DNA of 44,111 bases from Myroides pelagicus (GCF_009711055.1 NZ_WMJY01000024.1:1-44111), one strand, 5' to 3'. Counted from the first letter of the stretch, positions 33,785-42,992 are shown. Made by a program: numbers and translations. Notes: generated by a model from the letters alone, not told the origin.

Positions 33785-34831
33785 TTATTTATACTGTACT
33801 TCGTAATAATCCGCATACGCTCCACTAGTCACATTGTTTAACCATTCTTGATTATTCATATACCAATCAATCGTTTTTGCTAATCCTTCTGGGAATGTAA
33901 CAGAGGGTGACCATTCTAATTCTTTATTAATCTTCGTCGCATCAATAGCATAACGTAAATCATGTCCTGGCCTGTCTTTTACAAACGTAATCAACTGCTC
34001 ACTCTCTCCTGCTTCACGTCCTAAGACCACGTCCATTTGTTTACACAGTTCTTTAACTAAGTCGATATTTTGCCATTCATTAAATCCACCGATATTGTAA
34101 GTCTCTGCATTTCCACCTTTATGGAACACATCATCTATCGCCCTTGCATGGTCAATTACAAATAACCAATCACGAGTATATTTTCCATTTCCATAGATAG
34201 GCAATGGTTTCTTATTGATTATATTGTGAATGCACAGTGGAATTAACTTCTCAGGGAAGTGGTTTGGACCATAGTTATTAGAGCAGTTACTCACTACATA
34301 AGGCATGCCATAAGTCTCTCCATATGCACGTACAAAGTGATCAGAACTTGCCTTAGAAGCCGAATAGGGCGAATTAGGATCATAAGCAGTGGTTTCATAA
34401 AAGAAACCTGTTTCTCCTAAACTTCCATATACTTCGTCTGTACTCACGTGATAAAAACGCTTTCCTTCCCAATTGTCTTGCCATACCTCTTTAAAAGCTT
34501 GTAATAGATTCACAGTACCAATTACATTGGTTTTAACAAATGCCAATGGGTCTGTAATCGAACGATCTACATGTGACTCTGCCGCTAAGTGTATTACTGC
34601 ATCAAACTGTTCTCTTTGAAACAATTCGTAGATAAACTGTTCATCTGTAATATCTCCTTTGACAAAAGTATAGTTAGAAGCTTTTTCTAAATCTCTCAAA
34701 TTCTCTAAGTTACCCGCATACGTCAAGGCATCTAAATTGTAAATCTGATACGCTGGGTATTTATTTACAAACTGTCTAACTACATGGGAACCTATAAATC
34801 CTGCTCCTCCTGTGATTACTATCTTTTTCAT
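33785..34831 (-). CDS. rfbB: dTDP-glucose 4,6-dehydratase
   Basis: The 348-residue SDR enzyme converts dTDP-glucose to the 4-keto-6-deoxy form, the second step to dTDP-rhamnose. NAD motif TGGAGFIGSHVV at 6-17; catalytic STDEVYGSLGE; YSASKASSDHFVRAYGETYG with the YxxxK pair; NNYGPNHFPEKLIPL and the RDWLFVIDHARAI segment are all diagnostic. Its 4-keto product could in principle also feed an aminotransferase, although the nucleotide would be dTDP rather than UDP. It lies 14 bp after the second sugar dehydrogenase. Confidence 0.97.
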   Translation of the reverse strand: MKKIVITGGAGFIGSHVVRQFVNKYPAYQIYNLDALTYAGNLENLRDLEKASNYTFVKGDITDEQFIYELFQREQFDAVIHLAAESHVDRSITDPLAFVKTNVIGTVNLLQAFKEVWQDNWEGKRFYHVSTDEVYGSLGETGFFYETTAYDPNSPYSASKASSDHFVRAYGETYGMPYVVSNCSNNYGPNHFPEKLIPLCIHNIINKKPLPIYGNGKYTRDWLFVIDHARAIDDVFHKGGNAETYNIGGFNEWQNIDLVKELCKQMDVVLGREAGESEQLITFVKDRPGHDLRYAIDATKINKELEWSPSVTFPEGLAKTIDWYMNNQEWLNNVTSGAYADYYEVQYK

Positions 34832-34845
34832 TCTCTTTAATTTAC

Positions 34846-36141
34846 TTATAATCTAGCATCAACAATATTTCTATCTAAACATGCTTTAGTGTCAAACACC
34901 ACAGCATTATCTACAGTCAAGTGCTTTAACTCTAACGTTAAGAACTGTTTATGAGCAACTGCTATTACCACAGCTTCATATTTCTTATCTTTTGGTAATG
35001 TTTCTTCTATCTCAATACCATATTCAAGATATACCTCTGAAGCTTTAGCCCATGGATCATAAACATCTACATTTACTCCAAACTTCTTCAACTCTTTATA
35101 TATATCTGCTACTTTGGTATTACGTACATCAGGACAATTCTCTTTAAAAGTAACTCCTAAAATCAAAATATTAGCTCCCTTAATATGTAGATCCTTTTCT
35201 ATCATTAATTGGATCGTCTTAGACGCTACAAACGATGCCATACGATCATTTACTCTACGTCCTGATAAAATCACTTCTGGATGGTATCCTAATTGAGTAG
35301 CTTTATGAGCTAAATAATAAGGATCTACAGAAATACAGTGTCCTCCAACTAAACCTGGTTTATATTTCAAGAAATTAAACTTTGTACCTGCTGCTTCTAA
35401 CACATCGTTGGTATCTATACCTACTTTATCAAAAATTAAAGCTAATTCATTCACAAAAGAGATATTCACATCACGTTGTGCATTCTCTATTGCTTTCGAT
35501 GCTTCAGCCACTTTTAAAGAAGGCGCTAAATGCGTTCCTACTTTAATGATTGTCTTATATAAATTATCTATTTCGATTGCTATCTCAGGCGTGCTTCCTG
35601 AAGTTACTTTCATAATAGTCGTTAAGGTATTTACCTTATCTCCTGGATTAATACGCTCAGGTGAATAACCAACGTAGAAATCTTGATTAAACACTAATCC
35701 TGAAAATTCTTCTAATAAGGGTACACACACCTCTTCAGTACAACCAGGATATACAGTAGATTCATAAATCACAATATCTCCTTTTTTCAATACTTTACCC
35801 AACATAGCAGATGCTCCTCTTAATGGTTGTAAATCAGGTGCATTAAACTCGTCAATAGGAGTAGGAACAGTTACTATAAATACATTAGCAGTACTTAATA
35901 TCGATAAATCATTTGAAGCTTGGTATCCTTTTTCGAAGTTATTTCCTTTAGCTTCTCTTAAAGAAGAATTCAACTGTTCTAAATCAGCCTCTAGAGTATG
36001 ATCTTCTCCTCTGTCTAACTCATCAACTCTCTCTTTATTAATATCAAACCCTATTACTGGGAAATGCTTTGAAAACTCAATTGCTAAAGGCAATCCAACA
36101 TATCCTTGTCCTATTACTGCTATTTTATAATCTGTTCTCAT
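34846..36141 (-). CDS. Nucleotide sugar dehydrogenase (UDP-HexNAc 6-dehydrogenase, WbpO/TviB type), copy 2
   Basis: The 431-residue protein oxidises C6 of a UDP-N-acetylhexosamine to the uronic acid in two NAD-dependent steps. Rossmann start IAVIGQGYVGLPLAIEFSKH; conserved ESTVYPGCTEEVCVP, GYSPERINPGDKVN; catalytic Cys in GGHCISVDPYYLAHKA; C-terminal ILGVTFKENCPDVRNTKV. The GGHCISVDPYY form places it with TviB/WbpO, which make UDP-GalNAcA. It is 24 bp downstream of a very similar gene with much more GC-rich codons, so the two are paralogs of different age or origin. Confidence 0.93.
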   Translation of the reverse strand: MRTDYKIAVIGQGYVGLPLAIEFSKHFPVIGFDINKERVDELDRGEDHTLEADLEQLNSSLREAKGNNFEKGYQASNDLSILSTANVFIVTVPTPIDEFNAPDLQPLRGASAMLGKVLKKGDIVIYESTVYPGCTEEVCVPLLEEFSGLVFNQDFYVGYSPERINPGDKVNTLTTIMKVTSGSTPEIAIEIDNLYKTIIKVGTHLAPSLKVAEASKAIENAQRDVNISFVNELALIFDKVGIDTNDVLEAAGTKFNFLKYKPGLVGGHCISVDPYYLAHKATQLGYHPEVILSGRRVNDRMASFVASKTIQLMIEKDLHIKGANILILGVTFKENCPDVRNTKVADIYKELKKFGVNVDVYDPWAKASEVYLEYGIEIEETLPKDKKYEAVVIAVAHKQFLTLELKHLTVDNAVVFDTKACLDRNIVDARL

Positions 36142-36165
36142 TGAGATTTATTATTTATTTTTCTT

Positions 36166-37509
36166 TTACAATCTACTATCTACAATACCTCTATCCAATA
36201 CCGCCTTGGCATCATAAACCACCCCTTGCTCCACAAGGTAATCAAAAACATCAAGCTCCTTAAATTCACCATGAGCAGTTAGGAGTAAAACGGCATTATA
36301 GCACTGTGTGTTTTTTCCAAAACGATGATCGCACGTCACATCTTTTGGATGACTCAACTCCTCCTTCGTCGTCATCACCTCTATCCCATACTCCTCCATC
36401 ACTTCCGCCTTATTCACCCAAGGATCGTACACATCAACAGTCAAACCGTAAGAGATCAACTCCTCATAGATCTTAGCCACCTTGGTATTACGCGTATCCG
36501 GGCAATTCTCCTTAAACGCCATACCCAGCAACAAGACGCGAGAGCGACTCACATCAATTCCTTTCTGTATCATGAGCTTGACCACCTTACTTGCGATAAA
36601 GACCGGAATCTCATCGTTTACACGGCGACCAGAAAGAATCACATCGGGGTAATACCCCACTTGAATCGCCTTATGAGCTAAGTAATACGGATCAACGGAG
36701 ATACAGTGTCCCCCTACCAATCCCGGTTTGTATTTAAGGAAGTTAAACTTCGTCCCTGCCGCTTCCAATACATCTCGTGTATCGATGCCTAGGCGATCGA
36801 AGATTAAGGCTAGCTCATTGACAAAAGAGATATTGACATCGCGTTGAGCGTTTTCTATCACTTTAGCTGCCTCTGCCACCTTTAGTGAAGGGGCTTTATG
36901 GGTTCCCGCTTTGATAATCGTGCGGTATAATTCATCGATATAATCAGCTACTTCTGGGGTACTTCCCGAAGTCACTTTGACAATCGTCTCTAAGGTATTA
37001 ACTTTATCCCCTGGGTTGATACGCTCTGGCGAATAGCCTGCGTAAAAATCACGGTTAAACACCAACTGTGATGCCTGTTCCAACACAGGGATACACTCCT
37101 CCTCTGTACAGCCAGGATATACTGTCGATTCATAAATCACAATATCCTCTTTTTTCAGTACAGACCCTACCAGTTTAGACGAAGCTTTTAACGGGCTCAG
37201 GTCAGGAGCATTGAATTGATTGATCGGTGTAGGCACCGTTATGATATAAACATTAGCATCTGCAATATCGCTGATATCCGTACTCGGCTTATATCCCTTT
37301 ACCCCACCAGAAGTAGTATAAGTCACAACCGAAACACTGAGTTGACTTTCGTCCACCTCTTTGGTCAAGTCTATTCCTCGGGTCAATTCATCGACACGAC
37401 TCGCCTTGATATCAAATCCAATAACGGGATAATGTTGTGCGAAGGCAAGCGCCAAAGGTAGTCCTACATACCCTTGCCCTATTACAGCAATTTTAATGTC
37501 TTTTTTCAT
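36166..37509 (-). CDS. Nucleotide sugar dehydrogenase (WbpO/TviB type), copy 1
   Basis: The frame is open from 37566, but the ATG at 37509 (MKKDIKIAVIGQGYVGLPLA) gives the family's normal N-terminus (447 residues). It carries the same motifs as the next gene, including ESTVYPGCTEEECIPVLEQ and the catalytic GGHCISVDPYYLAHKA. Near the C-terminus an extra loop of about 12 residues (KDVTCDHRFGKNTQCY) is absent from copy 2. Its codons are visibly richer in G and C than those of copy 2 and of the glycosyltransferases. It is the first gene of the main operon and sits behind the candidate promoter at 37587-37594. Confidence 0.92.
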   Translation of the reverse strand: MKKDIKIAVIGQGYVGLPLALAFAQHYPVIGFDIKASRVDELTRGIDLTKEVDESQLSVSVVTYTTSGGVKGYKPSTDISDIADANVYIITVPTPINQFNAPDLSPLKASSKLVGSVLKKEDIVIYESTVYPGCTEEECIPVLEQASQLVFNRDFYAGYSPERINPGDKVNTLETIVKVTSGSTPEVADYIDELYRTIIKAGTHKAPSLKVAEAAKVIENAQRDVNISFVNELALIFDRLGIDTRDVLEAAGTKFNFLKYKPGLVGGHCISVDPYYLAHKAIQVGYYPDVILSGRRVNDEIPVFIASKVVKLMIQKGIDVSRSRVLLLGMAFKENCPDTRNTKVAKIYEELISYGLTVDVYDPWVNKAEVMEEYGIEVMTTKEELSHPKDVTCDHRFGKNTQCYNAVLLLTAHGEFKELDVFDYLVEQGVVYDAKAVLDRGIVDSRL

Positions 37510-37586
37510 CTTCTTTTTTCGTTTATTGTTCGTCTTAAAAAATACTTCTCCGTCAGTAAGTGTCAACGTTTTTTAACAATAAGTTA

Positions 37587-37594
37587 CAAATGTA
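37587..37594 (-). promoter_or_regulatory. Candidate -7 box of the O-antigen/capsule operon
   Basis: TACATTTG on the minus strand fits TAnnTTTG and would start transcription about 70 bp before the first dehydrogenase ATG. No TTTG is found 19 bp upstream. A small dyad (ACACAA-TTTT-TTGTGT, 37624-37639) lies upstream and could be an operator. The rest of the 445-bp gene-free stretch 37510-37954 is AT-rich with nothing else recognised, except the short direct repeat at 37855-37868. Confidence 0.4.
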
Positions 37595-37854
37595 CACTTT
37601 TAAAATATTGAGTTATACTAAAAACACAATTTTTTGTGTGAAAGGTTATATTTTATGAGGGAAGACAAAACTTATTGTTTTATCATATATTTCTAATAAA
37701 ACAATAATTTAACAACAATACTCTTCATACCTATATTACACGTGAATATAGAAGAAATATGATATTTAATATGCATATTTATCTATATTTTTTTCAATAT
37801 AACACCTAAAAACAAAAAGCCATAATCTCATCTCTGTAAAGACATTTTTTCATT

Positions 37855-37868
37855 TTAAAGGACTTATC
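37855..37868. repeat. 14-bp direct repeat, left copy
   Basis: TTAAAGGACTTATC occurs here and again at 43832-43845 in the same orientation, bracketing the mobilization module. A 14-bp match in AT-rich DNA of this size is not rare by chance, so the meaning is uncertain. Confidence 0.3.
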
Positions 37869-37954
37869 CCGCCAAACGTTTCCTATAAACTGATAAAATT
37901 CATATTTATTTTTTCACATACTATTTTTAAATATTAACCATTTAAAATATAGAT

Positions 37955-39955
37955 ATGCAATCAGAAGACGACTTAAGATCACTAGCTAAAATATTAGCTT
38001 TTCTAAGAGCTGTAAGTATTATTATTTTACTTATGCATTTATACTGGTATTGTTACTTAGTTTTTGATAAAGTAGGTTTTACTCATTTTATAGTCAATAA
38101 AATCTTAATAGGGTTTAACTATAAAATAAATCTCTTTACCCATCCATTATACACAAAACTCTTCTGTGTTTTACTTCTTAGTTTAAGCCTTTGGGGAAAC
38201 AGAGGTATTAAAACCCCTAGAATAACCAAAGAAAAAATCATTGTTGTTTTTTCTTTAGGAATCATGTTATATTTTTTAAACTTCTTTCTATTATACATCG
38301 AATCCACTCCTACTCACCTATTATATATAGTAACCTGCTTTACAGGTTATATTTTACTTTTAGTATCGGGTAGTTGGATAAGTCGTTTACTAAACGAAAA
38401 CTTACTCGATGATGTATTTAACACCGAGAATGAAAGCTTTATGCAAGAAACCAAACTTATAGAGAATCCTTACTCAGTGAACCTACCTACAAAGTTTTAT
38501 TATAAAAAAAAGTGGCATAAAGGCTGGGTTAATATAGTCAACCCCTTTAGAGCCACGATTGCCTTAGGAACTCCTGGATCAGGGAAGAGTTATGCCGTTA
38601 TCAATAATTATATCAAACAACACATTGAAAAAGGTTTTGCCATGTATATCTATGATTTCAAACATGATGATCTCTCAACCATAGCATACAATCATTTACT
38701 GAAACACAAAGATAAATATGAAGTTAGCCCTAAGTTTTATGTTATAAACTTCGATAACCCAAGAAAAAGTCATCGTTGTAATCCCATTAACCCTGAGTTT
38801 ATAACCGATATATCTGATGCGTATGAATCGGCCTATACCATTATGCTAAACCTAAATAGATCGTGGATCCAAAAACAAGGTGACTTTTTTGTAGAGTCAC
38901 CCATTATACTATTAGCCTCAATAATATGGTATTTAAAAATCTATAAAAACGGACAATACTGCACTTTTCCTCACGCTATTGAACTATTAAATCAAAGGTA
39001 TGCGGATGTGTTTACCATTCTAACCTCTTATGACTCTTTAGAGAATTACCTCTCTCCTTTTATGGATGCATGGCAAGGAGGAGCTCAAGATCAATTACAA
39101 GGACAAATAGCCTCGGCTAAGATTCCATTATCTCGTATGATATCACCATCGCTGTATTGGGTTATGAGCGGTGATGATTTTTCTTTAGACATAAACAATC
39201 CAAAAGAGCCTAAAATACTATGCGTTGGAAATAACCCTGAGCGTCAAAATATCTATTCTGCAGCTCTGGGGTTATACAACTCCCGCATTGTTAAATTAAT
39301 AAACAAAAAAGGACAACTTAAAAGTTCTGTCATTATTGACGAGCTACCTACAATTTACTTTAGAGGCCTAGACAACTTAATTGCTACAGCTAGAAGCAAT
39401 AAAGTAGCTGTCTGTTTAGGGTTTCAGGATTTTTCTCAATTAAATAGAGACTACGGAGATAAAGAAAGTAGGGTTATCCAAAACACAGTAGGAAATATAT
39501 TCTCTGGTCAAGTAGTAGGGGATTCAGCTAAAAGCCTTTCTGAGCGCTTTGGGAAGGTTTTACAAAAGCGTCAAAGCATTTCTATTAATCGAAACGATCG
39601 ATCACAATCTTTCTCCACACAACTTGATATGCTTATTCCTACTTCTAAAATATCAACTTTATCACAAGGAATGTTTGTTGGTGCGGTATCCGATAATTTT
39701 AATGAAAAAATACATCAAAAGATATTTCACTGTGAAATAGTAGTGGATCATAAAAAAGTAAGCCAGCAAGAGAGAAATTACAAACCAATCCCAATAATTA
39801 CTTCTTTTACCAATTCTAATAAAGAAGATTTATTGGACAAAGCTATCGAAGATAACTATTATAAGATTAAAAAAGATATCCAAAACCTTATCAAAAGTGA
39901 AATCAAGAGAATTGAAAACGACCCTGATCTGATTCATCTTTTAAACCGAAAATAA
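37955..39955 (+). CDS. mobC: Type IV coupling protein for mobilization (TraG/VirD4-like, MobC)
   Basis: The 666-residue protein has four N-terminal membrane spans (about residues 18-40, 66-80, 93-114 and 121-141), then a VirD4-type ATPase domain: Walker A GTPGSGKS at 205-212, a Walker-B-like segment VIIDELPTIYFRGL near 462-475, and QDFSQLNRDYGDKESRVIQN after it. It pumps the relaxase-DNA complex to the conjugation pore. In Bacteroidetes mobilizable elements this protein is called MobC. It is transcribed from the plus strand, convergent with the relaxase operon, whose last gene ends 5 bp past its stop codon. Confidence 0.93.
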   Translation: MQSEDDLRSLAKILAFLRAVSIIILLMHLYWYCYLVFDKVGFTHFIVNKILIGFNYKINLFTHPLYTKLFCVLLLSLSLWGNRGIKTPRITKEKIIVVFSLGIMLYFLNFFLLYIESTPTHLLYIVTCFTGYILLLVSGSWISRLLNENLLDDVFNTENESFMQETKLIENPYSVNLPTKFYYKKKWHKGWVNIVNPFRATIALGTPGSGKSYAVINNYIKQHIEKGFAMYIYDFKHDDLSTIAYNHLLKHKDKYEVSPKFYVINFDNPRKSHRCNPINPEFITDISDAYESAYTIMLNLNRSWIQKQGDFFVESPIILLASIIWYLKIYKNGQYCTFPHAIELLNQRYADVFTILTSYDSLENYLSPFMDAWQGGAQDQLQGQIASAKIPLSRMISPSLYWVMSGDDFSLDINNPKEPKILCVGNNPERQNIYSAALGLYNSRIVKLINKKGQLKSSVIIDELPTIYFRGLDNLIATARSNKVAVCLGFQDFSQLNRDYGDKESRVIQNTVGNIFSGQVVGDSAKSLSERFGKVLQKRQSISINRNDRSQSFSTQLDMLIPTSKISTLSQGMFVGAVSDNFNEKIHQKIFHCEIVVDHKKVSQQERNYKPIPIITSFTNSNKEDLLDKAIEDNYYKIKKDIQNLIKSEIKRIENDPDLIHLLNRK

Positions 39956-39959
39956 GTCA

Positions 39960-40205
39960 TCACAAATCCAGTTTATCAGCTAAAGTTTTAGCTGATAAAT
40001 CTGTATTTTGTTTAATTAGACTATCAAGCTCAGACTCATGTTCTTTAATTAAAACACCTCTGCTAAATTCTGTCTTACTCTCCCCTATTACATCTTCAGG
40101 TTGAACAGGGTGTCCTATTTTGGATTTACTAAAATAAACCTTTAATAAAAGCAACACCAAGCCAATAAGCACGCTACCTGTAACAATTAAATAAACCATA
40201 TTCAC
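39960..40205 (-). CDS. Small single-span membrane protein of the mobilization operon
   Basis: The 81-residue protein has one N-terminal membrane segment (about residues 3-24, VYLIVTGSVLIGLVLLLLKV) and a charged cytoplasmic part with SGxE-like acidic residues ending DKLDL. It follows the relaxase gene by 13 bp, so it is probably co-transcribed with it. Small membrane proteins in this place are common in Bacteroidetes mobilization modules, but no function is known. Its stop lies 5 bp from that of mobC. Confidence 0.75.
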   Translation of the reverse strand: MNMVYLIVTGSVLIGLVLLLLKVYFSKSKIGHPVQPEDVIGESKTEFSRGVLIKEHESELDSLIKQNTDLSAKTLADKLDL

Positions 40206-40218
40206 TCACAAATTAAAT

Positions 40219-41523
40219 TTACACTTTAACACCCTTAGACTTCTTTTTCTTTTTACGTCTATAATCCTCCTCTAACTCAAGGGTGTTATCCTGCATTGTT
40301 GCCTTATTCATAAAAGCATTAAAAAAGCTAACAAATACACCCTTATTATATTCTGTGGTATAATCGTCTAAAAAAGAAAAATAGGGGTGTATTTTTAAAT
40401 CATTATAACTATCCTTCATTTGATTATATATTTTAGAACTATGAGAATCGAGATACTCTTGTCTTTTTTCTTTATCATAATCAAGAGTATTAAACCCTAT
40501 TTGATCAAGCTTATTAACTAATCTTTGGTCAATCTCTTTACATGAGTAAACATGTTTGTATTTATGAGAAATAAAATAATAGCTATGCTCTAAAGCACTA
40601 TCCTTTTGTCTGACAATATTAATCCCGCTTCCTTTTAAAGAGGTTTTAAACCCGTTATAATCCAAGGCATCCTTCAAACACATTAGAATCTTCTTTTTTA
40701 AATCCTCTTCTACCTCGCTTTGTTTATCTATACGTTTAATTGACTCTTTAAAACACATAGTCAAAAAATCAAAATCACATTTAGAAGATAACCGGTGATG
40801 TACTATAAAATTACTTGCAGCATTATTTTGGAGATTTAATGCCAAATACCCTACTTGCTTTTTACCGGTCTTTTTACTTACGCTAACTATACATTTTATC
40901 TTAAATAAACTAAGTAAAGCATTAAAGCTCTCAATATCTTTAAAACTATAATGATAAGGAAGGGTTTTAAGTACGCTATCTATTTGACCTATTAAATCTG
41001 GCTTGCGATAATCAACAACCGCCAAAGACAAGTCCTTTTTAATCTTCTCTTTTTTAAGCCAAGGTGTTAATCCATACTTCCGGGTAATATCCTCACATGC
41101 TTCCATCGATCTAAAAAACTCAAAGTCACGTTGATTATTAGCTACTTTAAGAGTCAAAGGCGTAGTTACAATATGAAGATGAATACGCTCTATATCGAAG
41201 TGCTTAAACACGATATAGGGCTGATTTTCATATCCCATAATTTCCATATAATCCTTTGCGATACTTCTAAGTGTGAGATCGTCTAATTTATCTTTAGGAT
41301 TAGGGTTCAAAGAGATATGCCTAACTGTAGTTTCTGACCTATAGTTTGACAACAGAAAAGGCTCAAAGCTTTTTTGTATAGCCCTTCTAAGACCTGCATT
41401 AGAATCAAGAGGTATAGAAACATAATCACTCAAAAGAATATACGCCTGATTTAGATTTACTTTTAATATATTATAATCTAAAGCATTTTCTAAATTATTA
41501 CTCTTCCCTATCTTTGAAATCAT
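40219..41523 (-). CDS. mobB: Relaxase/mobilization nuclease (MobB, MOBP-like)
   Basis: The 434-residue relaxase nicks one strand at oriT and stays bound to it. Visible motifs: the N-terminal ALDYNILK segment with the likely catalytic Tyr17, RHISLNPNPKDKL (His69), and the metal-binding triad in VFKHFDIERIHLHIV, with His108, His115 and His117. These are the marks of Bacteroides MobB-type relaxases. The C-terminus ends in a lysine-rich stretch (RRKKKKKSKGVKV). It lies 2 bp after the accessory protein gene. Confidence 0.95.
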   Translation of the reverse strand: MISKIGKSNNLENALDYNILKVNLNQAYILLSDYVSIPLDSNAGLRRAIQKSFEPFLLSNYRSETTVRHISLNPNPKDKLDDLTLRSIAKDYMEIMGYENQPYIVFKHFDIERIHLHIVTTPLTLKVANNQRDFEFFRSMEACEDITRKYGLTPWLKKEKIKKDLSLAVVDYRKPDLIGQIDSVLKTLPYHYSFKDIESFNALLSLFKIKCIVSVSKKTGKKQVGYLALNLQNNAASNFIVHHRLSSKCDFDFLTMCFKESIKRIDKQSEVEEDLKKKILMCLKDALDYNGFKTSLKGSGINIVRQKDSALEHSYYFISHKYKHVYSCKEIDQRLVNKLDQIGFNTLDYDKEKRQEYLDSHSSKIYNQMKDSYNDLKIHPYFSFLDDYTTEYNKGVFVSFFNAFMNKATMQDNTLELEEDYRRKKKKKSKGVKV

Positions 41524-41525
41524 AT

Positions 41526-41921
41526 CTAATTTGATTTAGATAAATGCTTTTTTTCATACTCAAGAGCTAATTCTAAGATTCTTTCACATAACATTGACAA
41601 AACAAGGGTTTGTTCTTGCAAAGAAGTAAAAGCGATAATACAATCTTTATTTTTAACATAAGTATCTGCAACACGAGCATAGTTTACACCTAAAGTTCTA
41701 AACTCGTTAACTAAGGAGGATAAGCTTACATGATATTGACTAGTTACCGGATCAACAACTACCACTTTATTTATTCTTTTAGTAATAAGCTTACGAATAA
41801 ACTGAGACTTATTTCTAACTTGATACTTTTCCAGTAAATCCAGAAACTGTTTGTTCTCTGCTTCGTTTAGATGAAAACCGTGGTAAGCACTCTTTTTTGT
41901 TATAGTTTTCTTTGTTTCCAT
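41526..41921 (-). CDS. mobA: Relaxosome accessory DNA-binding protein (MobA-like)
   Basis: The frame is open to 41996, but the ATG at 41921 (METKKTITKKSAYHGFHLNE) gives the family start (131 residues); the longer form would run through the oriT-like hairpin at 41973-41996. FHLNEAENKQFLDLLEKYQV with RNKSQFIRKLITKRI resembles a ribbon-helix-helix domain, and EFRTLGVNYARVADTYVKNK is typical of MobA-type accessory proteins. It binds oriT to help the relaxase. Confidence 0.88.
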   Translation of the reverse strand: METKKTITKKSAYHGFHLNEAENKQFLDLLEKYQVRNKSQFIRKLITKRINKVVVVDPVTSQYHVSLSSLVNEFRTLGVNYARVADTYVKNKDCIIAFTSLQEQTLVLSMLCERILELALEYEKKHLSKSN

Positions 41922-41972
41922 AATAAATATATTTTTATTTATCTGAAAGCTACATAACAAAATTCTAAATGT

Positions 41973-41996
41973 ATGCCAATACACAATAGTTGGCAT
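41973..41996. other. Candidate oriT hairpin upstream of mobA
   Basis: ATGCCAA (41973-41979) and TTGGCAT (41990-41996) form a perfect 7-bp inverted repeat around a 10-base loop, and TTGGC occurs once more at 41999-42003. It lies 52-75 bp upstream of the chosen mobA start, the usual place for a Bacteroidetes oriT. The nic site cannot be named from sequence alone. Confidence 0.5.
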
Positions 41997-42026
41997 TATT
42001 TGGCTTAAAGTATCCTTTTGGTTGGG

Positions 42027-42485
42027 TTAGTTTTCTTTAAAATACAATTCAAACAAGGTTCCTGCTTCTACTCCAATCGCTTTTTCTATCATTATTAATT
42101 CGAAGGCTTCTAATGCCCCATTGCGATAATACAAATCAAAAGCTCTTGATTCCTTCAATCCCGCTTTTTGAGCTATAATATCAATAGTATTTTCTTTAGT
42201 TTCAAAACTCTTCATAAGTTCACCAAAGTCATTTCTCTTTTTATAATCAACTTTATTTAGCTTAAAATTAAATTCTTTATAGACTATACCACTAGCATCT
42301 TTAACATTATCGTCAAAAGCTTTTATCAAAGAATAAAAAGTACCTGCACTTAGTTTTGAAACTAATCCCCTACTTAATTTACTAATCTGACTCTGTGAAA
42401 TACTAGATTTAAATTCTAGCTCTTTCAAACTCATTCTTTTTTGAGTTAGCTTCATATTAATATACTCACTAATTCTATGTTCCAT
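42027..42485 (-). CDS. Helix-turn-helix (XRE-like) transcriptional regulator A
   Basis: The 152-residue protein has an N-terminal HTH (about residues 14-55): LTQKRMSLKELEFKSSISQS, followed by QISKLSRGLVSKLSAGTFYS, typical of Cro/C1 folds. The C-terminal half is novel, with a second possible helical domain (ENTIDIIAQKAGLKESRAFD). It lies 31 bp from the oriT-like repeat and probably regulates the mobilization genes. A TTTAGAATTCTAAA palindrome just upstream is a candidate operator for itself or its neighbour. Confidence 0.85.
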   Translation of the reverse strand: MEHRISEYINMKLTQKRMSLKELEFKSSISQSQISKLSRGLVSKLSAGTFYSLIKAFDDNVKDASGIVYKEFNFKLNKVDYKKRNDFGELMKSFETKENTIDIIAQKAGLKESRAFDLYYRNGALEAFELIMIEKAIGVEAGTLFELYFKEN

Positions 42486-42510
42486 AAATTCTTTATTACA
42501 TTATTTTGTA

Positions 42511-42524
42511 TTTAGAATTCTAAA
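42511..42524. promoter_or_regulatory. Palindrome TTTAGAATTCTAAA, candidate operator
   Basis: A perfect 14-bp palindrome in the 66-bp gap between the two HTH genes, with one extra half-site TTCTAAA at 42533-42539. It lies 26-39 bp before the start of regulator A, as expected for autoregulation. Confidence 0.5.
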
Positions 42525-42551
42525 ATAACGTGTTCTAAAGAGTAAAGCTTC

Positions 42552-42992
42552 CTATTTATAATACTTATGTATTTTATTGCTACGATCAACATTAATTTCA
42601 CCTTGCTCCTCAAGATTAGTCAGAATATTACTCACATAACTACTACTTGCATTCTCATCAATTAAATCTAAACTCAAAAGTTTATCACGTACTTCAAAAG
42701 CAAACTTAGGAATATCAAAAAAACTATCCTTTAATAAAGTTCGAACAGCATCAGTTGGCTTATATGTTTTGCTATTTTTAATAAAGTCATTTTTCTCACA
42801 AATTAGATCGATAGAACATTTCACAAATTCAGCATATTTTAGATACAAATCAATATCTTTTGCAGTTCCAGACTCTACACCTTTAACACTAGAAAGAGAA
42901 ATACCAACTAAAGGCACAATATCTTTCAGCAAATACCCCATTGCTTCTCTTCTAGTTTTAATTTTTGCTCCAATTATTTTTCTAGTTGTCAT
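42552..42992 (-). CDS. Helix-turn-helix (XRE-like) transcriptional regulator B
   Basis: The 146-residue protein starts MTTRKIIGAKIKTRREAMGY and has the XRE HTH at about residues 8-60 (LLKDIVPLVGISLSSVKGVE). The C-terminal half may be a second, winged-helix-like domain (SSSYVSNILTNLEEQGEINV). It is divergent from the candidate ncRNA promoter at 43048-43078; an AT-rich dyad lies between them. It could control both. Confidence 0.83.
   Translation of the reverse strand: MTTRKIIGAKIKTRREAMGYLLKDIVPLVGISLSSVKGVESGTAKDIDLYLKYAEFVKCSIDLICEKNDFIKNSKTYKPTDAVRTLLKDSFFDIPKFAFEVRDKLLSLDLIDENASSSYVSNILTNLEEQGEINVDRSNKIHKYYK

Noticed and set aside
41921..41996. Longer mobA beginning MPTIVYWHTF
   Set aside because: The extra 25 residues lie on the candidate oriT hairpin and are unlike a ribbon-helix-helix N-terminus; METKKTI is the better start.
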